Assembly (NCBI RefSeq): GCF_001428545.1
Contig: NZ_LMHZ01000078.1
Span: 62,384 to 126,383 of the forward strand
Direction of reading: 5' to 3'
DNA length: 64,000 nucleotides
Source: Noviherbaspirillum sp. Root189
Lineage (GTDB): Bacteria; Pseudomonadota; Gammaproteobacteria; Burkholderiales; Burkholderiaceae_D
The notes under the pieces are model-generated. The model ran no database searches. It had not been told where the DNA came from and saw only the letters and a list, made by a program, of their open reading frames with translations. Positions 1 to 9,597 of the stretch are shown piece by piece; position 1 is the first letter of the stretch, and each line of letters starts with the position of its first letter. A program made the position numbers and the translations under genes.

Positions 1-1
1 A

Positions 2-613
2 TACGTCTGCCTCATCGTTCTTGCAGGTTGCGCGAGTCCCTTGCCCAACAGCGCGAACGATAAGGCCGGCCTGGAATCGTCACTCGCTGCAGCCGAAACG
101 GAGCTTGCCAAAGGAAGGCGTGAGCAGGCTGTGGCGTTGCTAACCGAGGCTGCTCAAGCTCATCCGACCAGTACCGTTCCCTGGTTGAAAATCGCCAATG
201 TCTGGTTCGAGGCAGGTAACTATCCATCGTCCATTCTTGCCGCCAATGAAGTGCTGCAGCGCGACCCGTCCAGTCAGGAGGCCAAAAGCCTGCTAGTGGT
301 GGCCGGACTCAGGGTCGCAGCAGGCGCGGTTTCCGGTCTGCGGCCAAATGGCAATATCGGCGTCAATGTCAGGACCGATGCTGAAAACCTGACCAACTCC
401 TTGCGCGACGTCCTGGGTGAAAAAATCCTGGTGCCCGGTCAGCCGGTCGAGACCAAGCCGGTTGTCTCTCCACGTCCAAAGTCACAAGTGCGCCCACGCC
501 CAAGCGCCGTGGTCAGGCAACCAGTTGCACCAGGCGGTACAGCCAGTGCCGCCAGCAGCGCGGCTTCCGGTACACGTTCCACCTCGACCGATCCCTTCAA
601 GGCGCTCAAATAA
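2..613 (+). CDS. TPR-type lipoprotein of the T6SS locus (5' end outside window)
   Basis: The reading frame is open from the window edge, so the true start lies upstream. The first visible residues form a lipoprotein signal peptide end with lipobox Leu-Ala-Gly-Cys (Cys codon 29-31); a TTG at 41 lies after this Cys and is not the start. About residues 25-95 of the visible part form helical TPR-like repeats (pattern A...L..A...P). The C-terminal half is rich in Pro, Arg, Ser and Ala and looks disordered. It ends 46 nt before tssB in the same direction, so it is probably co-transcribed with the sheath genes. Lipoproteins of this type are common just upstream of tssB in Burkholderiales T6SS loci. 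The exact role is unknown; it may sit in the outer membrane facing the periplasm. Confidence 0.75.
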   Translation, partial: YVCLIVLAGCASPLPNSANDKAGLESSLAAAETELAKGRREQAVALLTEAAQAHPTSTVPWLKIANVWFEAGNYPSSILAANEVLQRDPSSQEAKSLLVVAGLRVAAGAVSGLRPNGNIGVNVRTDAENLTNSLRDVLGEKILVPGQPVETKPVVSPRPKSQVRPRPSAVVRQPVAPGGTASAASSAASGTRSTSTDPFKALK

Positions 614-659
614 TCTGCCAGCCACCTCACTGACATAGCTGTTATCCAAGGAAATCACG

Positions 660-1172
660 ATGTCGAAAAAAGAAAGCATTCAAAAGAAACTGCAACGCGT
701 TCGGCCCCCTCGCGTGCAACTGACATATGACGTTGAAATTGGAGACGCCATTGAACAAAAAGAGATTCCGTTTGTTGTCGGCGTCCTTGGCGATTTCTCC
801 GGCCAGTCAGAAAATGCCTTGCCAAAGCTAAAAGAACGTAAGTTCGTCAACGTCGACGTCGATAATTTTGACGACGTCATGAAAGCCGTCGAGCCGCGGA
901 CTGTGTATCGCGTCAAGAATACTCTGGGCAGTCAGGCCGGGGAGTTCGCCGTTGATCTTAAATTCAAGTCGATTGAGGACTTTCGCCCGGAATCGGTTAC
1001 GCAGCAGGTGGAACCCTTGCGCAAACTGGTTGAGGCGCGCACAAAGCTTTCCGACCTGCGAAACAAGATCGCTGGAAACGACAAGCTTGAAGATGTTCTA
1101 AGTGAAGTGCTCGCCAACACGGAAAGCCTTCGTCGTCTTGGACGGGAAACACAAAAGAAAACGGAGGACTGA
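660..1172 (+). CDS. tssB: T6SS contractile sheath small subunit TssB (VipA/ImpB)
   Basis: This 170-residue protein begins with the family pattern MSKKESIQKKL followed by RPPRVQLTYDVE and a G-V-L-G-D-F-S-G segment, all typical of TssB. It pairs with TssC in the cytoplasm to build the helical sheath that contracts and drives the Hcp tube out of the cell. Length matches the usual 160-175 residues. The ATG is preceded by an AGGAAA ribosome site (around 649). The stop codon lies one nucleotide before the tssC ATG, so the two subunits are very likely translationally coupled. Confidence 0.95.
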   Translation: MSKKESIQKKLQRVRPPRVQLTYDVEIGDAIEQKEIPFVVGVLGDFSGQSENALPKLKERKFVNVDVDNFDDVMKAVEPRTVYRVKNTLGSQAGEFAVDLKFKSIEDFRPESVTQQVEPLRKLVEARTKLSDLRNKIAGNDKLEDVLSEVLANTESLRRLGRETQKKTED

Positions 1173-1173
1173 G

Positions 1174-2676
1174 ATGGAAACACAAGTACTTGCCGATTCT
1201 CAGGTCGTATCACACACGACCGACGCGCTGGCGACCGAGCAAAGCCTTCTGGACCAAGTTGTTAGCAAGAGCCGGGTCGCTCGTTCCGACAGCGAGCGCA
1301 TTCGTGCCAGAGACCTCATCGCCGAACTGGTTAACCAGGTTCTCGACGGTACCGTTATCGTCTCAAGCAATCTATCAGCGACAATTGACGCACGCATTGC
1401 GGAAATCGATGGCCTTATTTCCGAACAGCTGAGCGAGGTGCTCCATGCCCCCGAGTTTCAGAAAATGGAAAGCACATGGCGGGGTCTGCATTACCTATGC
1501 AAACACACTGTCACCGGCGAAATGATGAAGATCAAGTTACTCAATGCGACCAAGCGAGATCTGATACGTGACTTCAATACCGCAATCGATTTTGACCAGA
1601 GCGCGCTCTTCAAGAAAGTCTATGAAGAAGAATTCGGCACATTCGGTGGCGCTCCTTTCGGTACTCTGATTGGAGACTACGACATTACGCGTCAGCCGGA
1701 AGACATGTACTTTGTCGAGCAAATGTCCCATGTGGCCGCTGCTGCGCATGCGCCTTTCATCTCGGCTGCCTCGCCAGAATTACTTGGACTCGAATCGTTC
1801 GCGGATCTGGGCAAACCGCGTGACATGGCAAAAGTTTTCGACACGCTCGAGTACACCAAGTGGAAATCCTTTCGTGAAGCTGAAGATTCCCGCTACGTGG
1901 GCCTGACTATTCCACGATTCCTCGGGCGTATGCCATATCACCCGAAAGAAGGCACGGTAGTTGAGGGATTCAATTTTGTCGAAGATGTTGACGGCACCGA
2001 CCACAGCAAGTATTTGTGGATCAATACCGCCTATGCATTCGCCGCACGTCTTACCAACGCGTTCGAGCATTATGGCTGGTGTGCCGCCATCAGAGGCGTT
2101 GAAGGAGGCGGACTCGTCGAAGACTTGCCGACGCATACGTTTAAAACAGACGATGGTGAGATTGCACTCAAATGCCCGACCGAGATTGCAATCACGGACC
2201 GCCGTGAGAAGGAACTGAGCGATCTCGGATTCATTCCCCTTGTCCATTGCAAGAACACCGACTATGCGGCTTTCTTCGGCGCGCAATCGACTCAGCGGGC
2301 AAAAAAATACAACACTGATTCGGCCAATGCCAATGCCGTCTTGTCTGCACAGTTGCAATACATATTTGCATCATGCCGGATCGCGCATTATCTGAAGTCA
2401 ATGATGCGAGACAAGATAGGCAGTTTTGCCGCCGCTTCCAACGTCGAGCAGTTTCTTAACAACTGGCTAGCACAATACGTGGTGATGGATGACTCTGCAT
2501 CCCAGGAAGTCAAGGCGCAGTATCCCTTGCGAGAAGCCTCAGTCAAGGTGGATGAGGTTCCAGGGAAGCCAGGCGTGTATCGGGCAGTAACTTACCTGAG
2601 GCCGCATTTCCAGCTCGACGAACTTAGCGTCTCACTGCGTCTGGTTGCCGAGTTGCCGCAGTCGGCAAAGGCTTAG
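1174..2676 (+). CDS. tssC: T6SS contractile sheath large subunit TssC (VipB/ImpC)
   Basis: 500 residues, the normal length for TssC. Family signatures include the E-S-T-W-R-G-L-H-Y-L segment near residue 107 and the F-I-S-A-A-S-P-E-L-L-G segment near 200. The C-terminal part carries the ClpV-facing sheath domain. The frame is open further upstream (to 1102), but that part overlaps tssB. The start at 1174, right after the tssB stop and behind a GGAGG site (1163-1167), is clearly the real one. With TssB it forms the sheath around the Hcp tube. Confidence 0.95.
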   Translation: METQVLADSQVVSHTTDALATEQSLLDQVVSKSRVARSDSERIRARDLIAELVNQVLDGTVIVSSNLSATIDARIAEIDGLISEQLSEVLHAPEFQKMESTWRGLHYLCKHTVTGEMMKIKLLNATKRDLIRDFNTAIDFDQSALFKKVYEEEFGTFGGAPFGTLIGDYDITRQPEDMYFVEQMSHVAAAAHAPFISAASPELLGLESFADLGKPRDMAKVFDTLEYTKWKSFREAEDSRYVGLTIPRFLGRMPYHPKEGTVVEGFNFVEDVDGTDHSKYLWINTAYAFAARLTNAFEHYGWCAAIRGVEGGGLVEDLPTHTFKTDDGEIALKCPTEIAITDRREKELSDLGFIPLVHCKNTDYAAFFGAQSTQRAKKYNTDSANANAVLSAQLQYIFASCRIAHYLKSMMRDKIGSFAAASNVEQFLNNWLAQYVVMDDSASQEVKAQYPLREASVKVDEVPGKPGVYRAVTYLRPHFQLDELSVSLRLVAELPQSAKA

Positions 2677-2743
2677 CAAAGCCTGCGGCAGTAGTTGAAT
2701 TTGACAGCACCGATGTGTGCATACTTTTTAGGAGTTTTTAAGC

Positions 2744-3250
2744 ATGAAAGATATTTACCTGAAGTTTGAGGGTGGCGATACAAAGATTGAGGGCGAGTCC
2801 CGTGATGAGGGTCATGCGAAATGGCTTGAAGCGCATTCCTGGAGCCATCTGATTCGCCAGCCGAAATCCGCCACCGCCAGCACCTCGGGTGGACACACGG
2901 CAGAGCGTTGCGAACATGGCGACATGATTTTCTTGAAAGACATCGATTCAACCAGTCCGTCGTTATGGCTTGCCTGCAGCCAAGGTGACACCTTCAGCAA
3001 GGTCACGATCGAGTTCATGCGCGCAAACGGCAAGGAAAAAGTGAAATACCTTGAGATCGTGCTGAACCAGGTGATCGTCGCATCCGTGACGCCCGCAGTC
3101 CAGGAAGAGGGATTGCCTACCGAGAGCGTTGCATTGAAATACGCGTCGGTGAAATGGACCTACACGGTTCAGGGCATCGACGGCAAGAAAGGCGGCAGCA
3201 ATCCGCAGATGTGGAGCCTCGCGAAGAACAAGGCAACAGAAGCAATCTGA
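2744..3250 (+). CDS. hcp: T6SS inner tube protein Hcp (TssD)
   Basis: 168 residues starting MKDIYLKFEGG..I.GES, the classic Hcp opening. The W-S...Q..S...S.GG.T..R.E-H segment and the late W-T-Y..Q..DGKKGG-N segment also match. Hcp forms hexameric rings that stack into the expelled tube and can carry effectors. Good ribosome site (GGAG, 2731-2734). It sits between tssC and tssE, 67 nt after tssC, and a strong GC-rich stem-loop follows it. That fits the usual need for far more Hcp than neighbouring products. Confidence 0.95.
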   Translation: MKDIYLKFEGGDTKIEGESRDEGHAKWLEAHSWSHLIRQPKSATASTSGGHTAERCEHGDMIFLKDIDSTSPSLWLACSQGDTFSKVTIEFMRANGKEKVKYLEIVLNQVIVASVTPAVQEEGLPTESVALKYASVKWTYTVQGIDGKKGGSNPQMWSLAKNKATEAI

Positions 3251-3270
3251 TCATTCTCGCGTCAGGCTGA

Positions 3271-3306
3271 GCTGGTGGCGTGCGCCGACCGGCGCGCGCC
3301 ACCAGC
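3271..3306 (+). terminator. Stem-loop after hcp (attenuator or mRNA-stabilising hairpin)
   Basis: A 17-bp stem (3271-3287 with 3290-3306) around a 2-nt loop, with a single mismatch that becomes a G-U pair in RNA. It lies 20 nt after the hcp stop. No run of T follows, so it is not a textbook intrinsic terminator. It more likely protects the hcp transcript 3' end or reduces read-through into tssE. Confidence 0.6.
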
Positions 3307-3376
3307 AAAGGATGCTGCACCAGGGCCGTAACGGGGACATTATTTTAATTTGTTAAACCAGATTTCCATCCATTCC

Positions 3377-3886
3377 ATGTCATCCGTATCCCTTTCGAAG
3401 GCAAAATATGCGCCGACCCTGTTTGAACGGCTTGCCGATGATGCGCCCCGTGAGATCGCCGATGCAAATCCGCTCAGAATGATTTCGATTGAGCAGCTGA
3501 AGGAATCGGTTGCGAGCGACTTGGAATCCCTCCTTAACTGCAGATCGGCGTTTCAACGCGGGACATTTTCCCGGTACCCGGAAGCACTGAAGTCCATGTG
3601 CAGCTATGGCATGTCGGATTTTGTCGGCTTAAGTCTTGCGAGCCCGCGTGATCGTAATCACATCTGTAAATCGCTGGAAAGTACCATCGCCGTACATGAA
3701 CCGCGCTTACGGCAAGTTTCAGTCTCACTGGAAATCGACGCAACATCTGTCAACAAGCTTCGATTTGCGATACATGCCTTGCTACTTGTTCATCCGACCA
3801 GCGAGCCCGTATATTTTGATGCCATGTTACAGCCCTCTACGCTACGGTATTCGGTGAGCCGTGGCCGACATCCTGGTTTGAGCTGA
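3377..3886 (+). CDS. tssE: T6SS baseplate protein TssE (gp25-like)
   Basis: 169 residues with the TssE N-terminal pattern (P-T-L-F-E-R-L near residue 13) and a gp25/lysozyme-like C-terminal domain (residues 75-160). The G-M-S-D-F-V-G-L segment is typical. TssE is part of the baseplate wedge with TssF, TssG and TssK, from which sheath assembly starts. I chose the ATG at 3377 because the N-terminal family motif follows it. A TTG at 3350 would add nine residues. Neither has a strong ribosome site. Only 7 nt separate it from tssF. Confidence 0.85.
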   Translation: MSSVSLSKAKYAPTLFERLADDAPREIADANPLRMISIEQLKESVASDLESLLNCRSAFQRGTFSRYPEALKSMCSYGMSDFVGLSLASPRDRNHICKSLESTIAVHEPRLRQVSVSLEIDATSVNKLRFAIHALLLVHPTSEPVYFDAMLQPSTLRYSVSRGRHPGLS

Positions 3887-3893
3887 AACGTCC

Positions 3894-5729
3894 ATGGAAA
3901 GCCTGTTGCCCTACTATGAACGAGAGTTGACGCACCTGCGCCGACTCTCCCATGATTTCGCCAAACGCTACCCTAAGGTCGCTGGGCGTCTTCTGATATC
4001 GGGAGAAAACTGTGACGATCCGCATATCGAAAGGTTGATTGAGTCGTTTGCTTTTCTTGCTGGACGTATCCACAAGAAGCTTGACGATGACTACCCGGAA
4101 TTTACTGATGCACTGTTGCAGGTCATCTATCCGCAATATTTGCGGCCTTTCCCATCTGTATCGATTGCCCGCTTCGAACCGTTACCGTCTACCTCGGTCG
4201 ATGGCGGTAACCCGGTTGTGCCGCGTCATACCACGATGCATACCAGACCCGTACGAGGCGTCGCTTGCCGCTTTCGAACCGCTTACGAAGTGCAGGTCAG
4301 CCCGGTGCGTGTAGAACATGCGGCATACGAAAACACCTTTGATACAGGCGGTTTGAGCGCGAGCTTGGTGGCCCAGACGGCGGCCGTCATTCGTCTTCGT
4401 CTTTCGCTACCGCAGGATGACCCAGGATCTAGGCCGTCGCCACCAGCAAAATTGCGATTCTTCCTCAACGGCGAACCGGGGGTCGTTGCAGCAATTCGTG
4501 AGGCAGTGCTTGGTCATGCACTTGGCATGTGGGTGACCAACGACACCAGTTCGGCAAAAATCGAGTTGCCGATATCGGTGATTATGCCTGTCGGCTTCGA
4601 CGACGACGAATGTCTTCTGGATGCGGATGCCCGTTGCCATCCAGCGTACCAGTTGTTGCTCGAGTACTTTGCCTGTCCTGAGAAATTCAACTTCGTCGAC
4701 CTTGATCTACGCGTGGTCTGGCCTAATTTGCCTTTAACAGTACGCGAGATCGATGTGCGGATTGCCTTTCCCAATCGCCTTCATGAACGGTACGACGTCC
4801 ATTTGCTGGACCGCATCAGTAAAGAGAATTTTTTACTTCACTGCACGCCGGTGGTCAATCTTTTCCACCATCATCCCGAACCGATACGAATGACGGAAAC
4901 GGTGAGCTCGTACCCGGTCATTGTGGATACCAGGCAACCAAAAGCATACGAGGTGTATTCGATTCGAAAGGTGTACCGGGTACGCCAGGACGCCAACAGC
5001 GACACGGTCGCCGAGTACCGCCCATTCTATTCCGTCAGGCATTCCGATCCCCATGATGGCCCGGTACGATACTGGCATGCCGAATTCGGCGACGGGGATG
5101 CCGATTTCAACGTGTCCCTGGCGCTTGTCGACTCGACAGTGGTTCCGGAACGTGCCGAGACGAACACAATCAGTCTGGACCTGATGTGCACGAACCGAGA
5201 CCTTCCAGCTCAGCTTCCGTTTGGATTGCGCGAAGGCGACTTGTTTCTGGAAGGAGGCGCCTCTGCATTTGTCGTGCAATTAATGCGCAAGCCGACACCC
5301 AGCTATCGCTTTCCGCGTGGCCGCGGCGCGCAGTGGCGCCTGATTTCCCATCTGACGCTCAATCAGTTTTCGCTGGCAGGGAGCGGAGCGGATGCTTTGA
5401 AGGAAATTCTCACTCTGTACGACATTACGGATTCGTTGGCAAGCGGCCGGCAAATTCAAGGAATAGAAAGCGTTCACCAGGAAACTGGCGTGGCCCGCAT
5501 TGCGGGCAATCCGTTTCCGGTATTTGTCAAGGGTATCGACGTTCGATTAGTCGTAGACGAACGGCATTTCGCGGGGACGGGTCTGTTCTCGTTTACACAG
5601 ATTCTCGACCGATTTTTCGCATTGTATGTACACACAAATAGTTTTACCCGACTGACCGTAGTATCCAAGCAGAGTGGAAAGGAATTGGTACGATGCCCGG
5701 CACGCAACGGCGCTTCCATCCTCGCCTGA
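3894..5729 (+). CDS. tssF: T6SS baseplate protein TssF (ImpG/VasA)
   Basis: 611 residues, the usual TssF length. The start MESLLPYYERELTHLRRL and the following F-A-K-R-Y-P-K-V-A-G-R-L segment are diagnostic. The C-terminal region carries W-R-L-I-S-H-L-T-L-N-Q-F-S-L near 485, also typical. TssF and TssG form the wedge of the cytoplasmic baseplate. The gene overlaps tssG by 37 nt, indicating tight co-translation. Confidence 0.95.
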   Translation: MESLLPYYERELTHLRRLSHDFAKRYPKVAGRLLISGENCDDPHIERLIESFAFLAGRIHKKLDDDYPEFTDALLQVIYPQYLRPFPSVSIARFEPLPSTSVDGGNPVVPRHTTMHTRPVRGVACRFRTAYEVQVSPVRVEHAAYENTFDTGGLSASLVAQTAAVIRLRLSLPQDDPGSRPSPPAKLRFFLNGEPGVVAAIREAVLGHALGMWVTNDTSSAKIELPISVIMPVGFDDDECLLDADARCHPAYQLLLEYFACPEKFNFVDLDLRVVWPNLPLTVREIDVRIAFPNRLHERYDVHLLDRISKENFLLHCTPVVNLFHHHPEPIRMTETVSSYPVIVDTRQPKAYEVYSIRKVYRVRQDANSDTVAEYRPFYSVRHSDPHDGPVRYWHAEFGDGDADFNVSLALVDSTVVPERAETNTISLDLMCTNRDLPAQLPFGLREGDLFLEGGASAFVVQLMRKPTPSYRFPRGRGAQWRLISHLTLNQFSLAGSGADALKEILTLYDITDSLASGRQIQGIESVHQETGVARIAGNPFPVFVKGIDVRLVVDERHFAGTGLFSFTQILDRFFALYVHTNSFTRLTVVSKQSGKELVRCPARNGASILA

Positions 5730-6802
5730 TTGAGCAACTGGCCCAGTCGCCTCATCGCTTCGAGTTCTTCCAGGCAGTGCGGTTGCTGCTCGCCTATCAG
5801 AAGCGCTTTCCAGCCTCCCACACCGATGATCTGCTTGGGCAGACTATCCGATTCCGGAATTCCGTATCACTTGGGTTCCCGCCGAGTGAAATCGAGGCAA
5901 TGGAAATCGAATGGGAAACAGCAGAAAAGAGTGGCATCGACGTTGCGGGCGTGGAAGGGGACACTGTCAATGCCATTGGAGAACCACGATTTCAACCATT
6001 CCGGCGCGTCACGATTACTCCCGCATTTATCGGACTTACCGGGCCGCTAGGGGTTTTGCCCCGGCACTACACCCAGCATGTCGCTGAGCGCGAGATCTAT
6101 CATCGCGACACGGCGACACGCTCCTTTCTTGACATCTTTACCAGTCGCGCGGTCACCCTTTTTTACCAGAGCTGGCTTAAGTACCGACTTCATTTCCAAT
6201 ACGAAGCGGATCGTAAGAACCATTTTCTGCCTCTCATACTAAACCTGTCCGGCCTTCGGCAACACCAGTCAACGGTAAAACAAGAGGCCGATGGCATTGC
6301 CGACGAATCATTTGCGTATTACGTCGCCGCTCTTCGTGAGAGACCACGATCGCCACAGTGGTGTGCCCGCGTCATTGCGGACTATTTTCAAACCAAGGCA
6401 AGCATTGAACAGTTTTCCGGTCAATGGCTGGCATTGCCGATGCGTGAACAAACCCAGCTTGGCGTTGCCAACTCAGTGCTCGGCGACAGCGGGTTCTGCG
6501 GCGACCGCGTTTGGGTGCGCGATACGGCTATTCGGCTGGAACTTGGACCACTGAGACGCCGCGAGTTTGACGAGTTATTGCCGGGCAACGCTGGCGCGCG
6601 CAAGCTCACCCAGTTATTGCGCGTCCTGCTAGGTATCACCTTCGAATCAGAAGTACGCCTGACGCTCGATGCGCGCGACATCTTCCCCATACAACTATCT
6701 GCAGCTGCGGACTGCCAGTTGGGATGGAGCAGCTGGATGGCACCTTGCATTCCCCATAGGGACGCGCGTGACACCACATACCGGATTTCCTACGACGCTT
6801 AA
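5693..6802 (+). CDS. tssG: T6SS baseplate protein TssG (ImpH/VasB)
   Basis: 369 residues. Early motif P-H-R-F-E-F-F-Q-A-V-R-L-L near residue 20, then the G-L-T-G-P-L-G-V-L-P-R-H-Y-T segment around 113-126, both hallmarks of TssG. It partners TssF in the baseplate wedge. The start lies inside the end of tssF (37-nt overlap, different frame); the ATG is preceded by GGAA at 5682-5685. Confidence 0.95.
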   Translation: MPGTQRRFHPRLIEQLAQSPHRFEFFQAVRLLLAYQKRFPASHTDDLLGQTIRFRNSVSLGFPPSEIEAMEIEWETAEKSGIDVAGVEGDTVNAIGEPRFQPFRRVTITPAFIGLTGPLGVLPRHYTQHVAEREIYHRDTATRSFLDIFTSRAVTLFYQSWLKYRLHFQYEADRKNHFLPLILNLSGLRQHQSTVKQEADGIADESFAYYVAALRERPRSPQWCARVIADYFQTKASIEQFSGQWLALPMREQTQLGVANSVLGDSGFCGDRVWVRDTAIRLELGPLRRREFDELLPGNAGARKLTQLLRVLLGITFESEVRLTLDARDIFPIQLSAAADCQLGWSSWMAPCIPHRDARDTTYRISYDA

Positions 6803-6849
6803 TCGCTAGTACCAGACCGGCACATTCAAAACAATCTCTGATTCCCGAC

Positions 6850-9597
6850 ATGACTGCAAACCTTAAAGTTCTCATTGGCAAACTAAATCCGACTTGCAAA
6901 AAGGCGGCTGAACAGGCAATTAGCTTCTGTGTATCACGGGGCAATTACGAGGTGGAACTAGAGCATCTCTTCCTTGCTCTCCTGAACAACAGGCAAAGTG
7001 ATCTTGCCTTGTTGTCCACGCAATACGAAATCAGCGCCGAACAAATGTCGGGCGATCTGCAAGCGGAGCTTGACCGACTTAAAACTGGCAGCAACCGCAC
7101 GCCGGTATTCTGTACCCAGATCCCTGACATACTGGAGCAAGCGTGGCTGCTTGCGTCCCTTGAGCATGGTGTGACCAGCATTCGTAGCAGCCATCTTTTG
7201 CTGGCATTATTAACGAAGCCGAATCTTGTGCAGCGTGCGGCCACCATGTCGCCGCTGTTTGCTCGTTATCCCGTCGATAAATTGATCCATGCGTTCAATG
7301 ACGTGTGCGCCACGTTACCGGAAGCGGCGGGTACGCTCAAGCCAGCAGAAGCTTTCAATACGTCGTCTGTCGACAAAACTGATGACAAGGCCATCAGCAA
7401 TGAAGCCGGCGTTCGGGCGACACCAGCGCTAGATCAGTTCACGGACAACCTGACCCTTCGCGCGCGTGAGGGTAAGATCGACCCGGTGATCGGGCGTGAT
7501 ACCGAAATTCGATTGGTCATTGATATTCTGATGCGGCGTCGTCAGAACAACCCTATTCTCACTGGCGAGGCGGGCGTTGGCAAGACCGCTGTCGTGGAAG
7601 GGTTGGCCCAGCGGATCGTCGATGGAGACGTGCCTGCTCCCTTACGCGAGGTGAGCCTGCACGTGTTGGATCTCGGTTTGCTACAGGCTGGTGCCAGTGT
7701 CAAGGGCGAATTTGAAAACCGTTTGCGCACTGTGATTCAGGAGGTAAAGCAAAGCCTTCGTCCGATTATCCTGTTCATCGACGAGGCGCATACCATGATC
7801 GGGGCAGGCGGGCAGGCAGGGCAGAGCGACGCCGCCAATCTTTTGAAGCCGGCGCTTGCACGTGGCGAACTACGCACCATTGCGGCGACGACCTGGAGTG
7901 AATACAAAAAGTATTTTGAGAAGGATGCGGCGCTCGCACGTCGATTCCAGGTGGTCAAGGTTGAAGAACCCTCCGAGCAAACAGCATGCGCGATGTTGCG
8001 GGCTCTAGCAGATAAAATGGAAAGTCATTTCAAGGTGAGGGTGCTCGACGAAGCCATCATTGACGCCGTCCGCCTCTCTTCACGCTATATCATGGGACGG
8101 CAGTTGCCGGACAAGGCGATTAGCGCGCTGGATACGGCGTGTGCAAAAGTGGCATTGGCGCAGGCCGCTACACCGGCTGCATTCGAAGACGCGCGTCAAC
8201 TTGAAGCAGCATTGCTGCGCGAAATCGGCAGTCTGGAACGCGAGTCCGCGACTGGACATTCGCATTCCGAACGCCTGGAGTACTTGCGAACGACATTGGA
8301 CGAAAACGCTGCTGCACGGGCATCCCTGGAAACGCGTTGGGCCATTGAGAGGGAGCTGGTCGCAAAATCGACCGCACTACGTGCAGAACTCGAGCAGCGC
8401 ACAAGCACGGAAGGCAAGGCATATGTCGGGGAAAAGCAGAAAATTGCTGCTTCTGTCCATGGTGCGCATACGACAACTTCCGGACCGCAGACGCGGGACA
8501 GTGATCCTCTGCTAAAGGAATTTTTGAAGACCCAAAAGGAGTTGGCATTGCTGCAGGGCGCGACACCCTTGGTGCCGCCCTGTGTCGATGGTCAAACGAT
8601 CGCTGGAGTGATTGCGTCATGGACCGGCATTCCTCTCGGGAAAATGTACAGGGATGAGATCGATGCGGTTCTTAACCTGCAATCCCTGCTTGAGCAGCGC
8701 GTGATCGGGCAATCGCATGCATTGGAGCAGGTGGCGCAACGCATACGGACAGCGCGCGCTCAAATCGAAAATCCCGACAAGCCAAAAGGTGTCTTTCTGT
8801 TTGTCGGTCCTTCTGGTGTGGGAAAGACCGAAACCGCGCTGGCACTGGCAGATGCCTTGTACGGCGGGCATCGTAACCTGTTGACGATCAACATGTCTGA
8901 ATATCAGGAAGCGCATAGTGTCTCAGGCCTCAAAGGCTCGCCGCCCGGGTATGTCGGCTATGGTGAAGGTGGTGTGCTGACCGAGGCAGTGCGACGTAAG
9001 CCATACAGCGTCGTCTTGTTGGACGAGGTAGAAAAAGCGCACTCGGATGTGCTGGAGTTATTTTTCCAGGTCTTTGACAAAGGCGTGCTCGAAGACGCCG
9101 AAGGTCGTGAAGTGGATTTTCGCAATACAGTCATTATCCTGACATCCAACGTCGCGACGCAGGCAATCATGCAGGCCTGTCTCAACAAGGATGCCAGTGA
9201 AGTTCCACAGCTGGTAGAACTGGAACAGTTGATTCAGCCGGCGCTTTACAAGGCGTTCAAACCCGCGTTTCTCGGTCGGACAAAGGTGGTGCCTTACTAT
9301 CCGCTTACAGACAATGTACTCGCGGAAATCATCCGCATGAAACTCGATCAGATCGGAGAACGGCTGTCGCATAATCACCGTGCCAGCTTCCTTTATTCCG
9401 ACCAGGTTATTGATCTGGTGCTTGCCCGCTGTGTCGAGGCCGATTCAGGCGCACGTAATGTGGATAATGTGCTCAATGGAACTGTGCTGCCGCAGATTGC
9501 CGAACTGCTTCTCGCACGAGTGGCCGACGGCAAAGCCACAAAATCTGTTCGCATCAGCGTTTCGAAGTTAAACAAGCTGAGCTATAAGGCCGCATGA
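6850..9597 (+). CDS. clpV: T6SS sheath-disassembly AAA+ ATPase ClpV (TssH)
   Basis: 915 residues. Clp-N repeats (about 10-150) are followed by two AAA+ modules with Walker A motifs GEAGVGKT (239-246) and GPSGVGKT (about 653-660). The first Walker B is F-I-D-E-A-H. A coiled M-domain lies between the modules. ClpV binds the contracted TssB/TssC sheath through its N-domain and pulls it apart for re-use. It is distinguished from ClpB by the divergent N-domain and its T6SS setting. It starts 47 nt after tssG and overlaps tssA by 4 nt. Confidence 0.95.
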   Translation: MTANLKVLIGKLNPTCKKAAEQAISFCVSRGNYEVELEHLFLALLNNRQSDLALLSTQYEISAEQMSGDLQAELDRLKTGSNRTPVFCTQIPDILEQAWLLASLEHGVTSIRSSHLLLALLTKPNLVQRAATMSPLFARYPVDKLIHAFNDVCATLPEAAGTLKPAEAFNTSSVDKTDDKAISNEAGVRATPALDQFTDNLTLRAREGKIDPVIGRDTEIRLVIDILMRRRQNNPILTGEAGVGKTAVVEGLAQRIVDGDVPAPLREVSLHVLDLGLLQAGASVKGEFENRLRTVIQEVKQSLRPIILFIDEAHTMIGAGGQAGQSDAANLLKPALARGELRTIAATTWSEYKKYFEKDAALARRFQVVKVEEPSEQTACAMLRALADKMESHFKVRVLDEAIIDAVRLSSRYIMGRQLPDKAISALDTACAKVALAQAATPAAFEDARQLEAALLREIGSLERESATGHSHSERLEYLRTTLDENAAARASLETRWAIERELVAKSTALRAELEQRTSTEGKAYVGEKQKIAASVHGAHTTTSGPQTRDSDPLLKEFLKTQKELALLQGATPLVPPCVDGQTIAGVIASWTGIPLGKMYRDEIDAVLNLQSLLEQRVIGQSHALEQVAQRIRTARAQIENPDKPKGVFLFVGPSGVGKTETALALADALYGGHRNLLTINMSEYQEAHSVSGLKGSPPGYVGYGEGGVLTEAVRRKPYSVVLLDEVEKAHSDVLELFFQVFDKGVLEDAEGREVDFRNTVIILTSNVATQAIMQACLNKDASEVPQLVELEQLIQPALYKAFKPAFLGRTKVVPYYPLTDNVLAEIIRMKLDQIGERLSHNHRASFLYSDQVIDLVLARCVEADSGARNVDNVLNGTVLPQIAELLLARVADGKATKSVRISVSKLNKLSYKAA

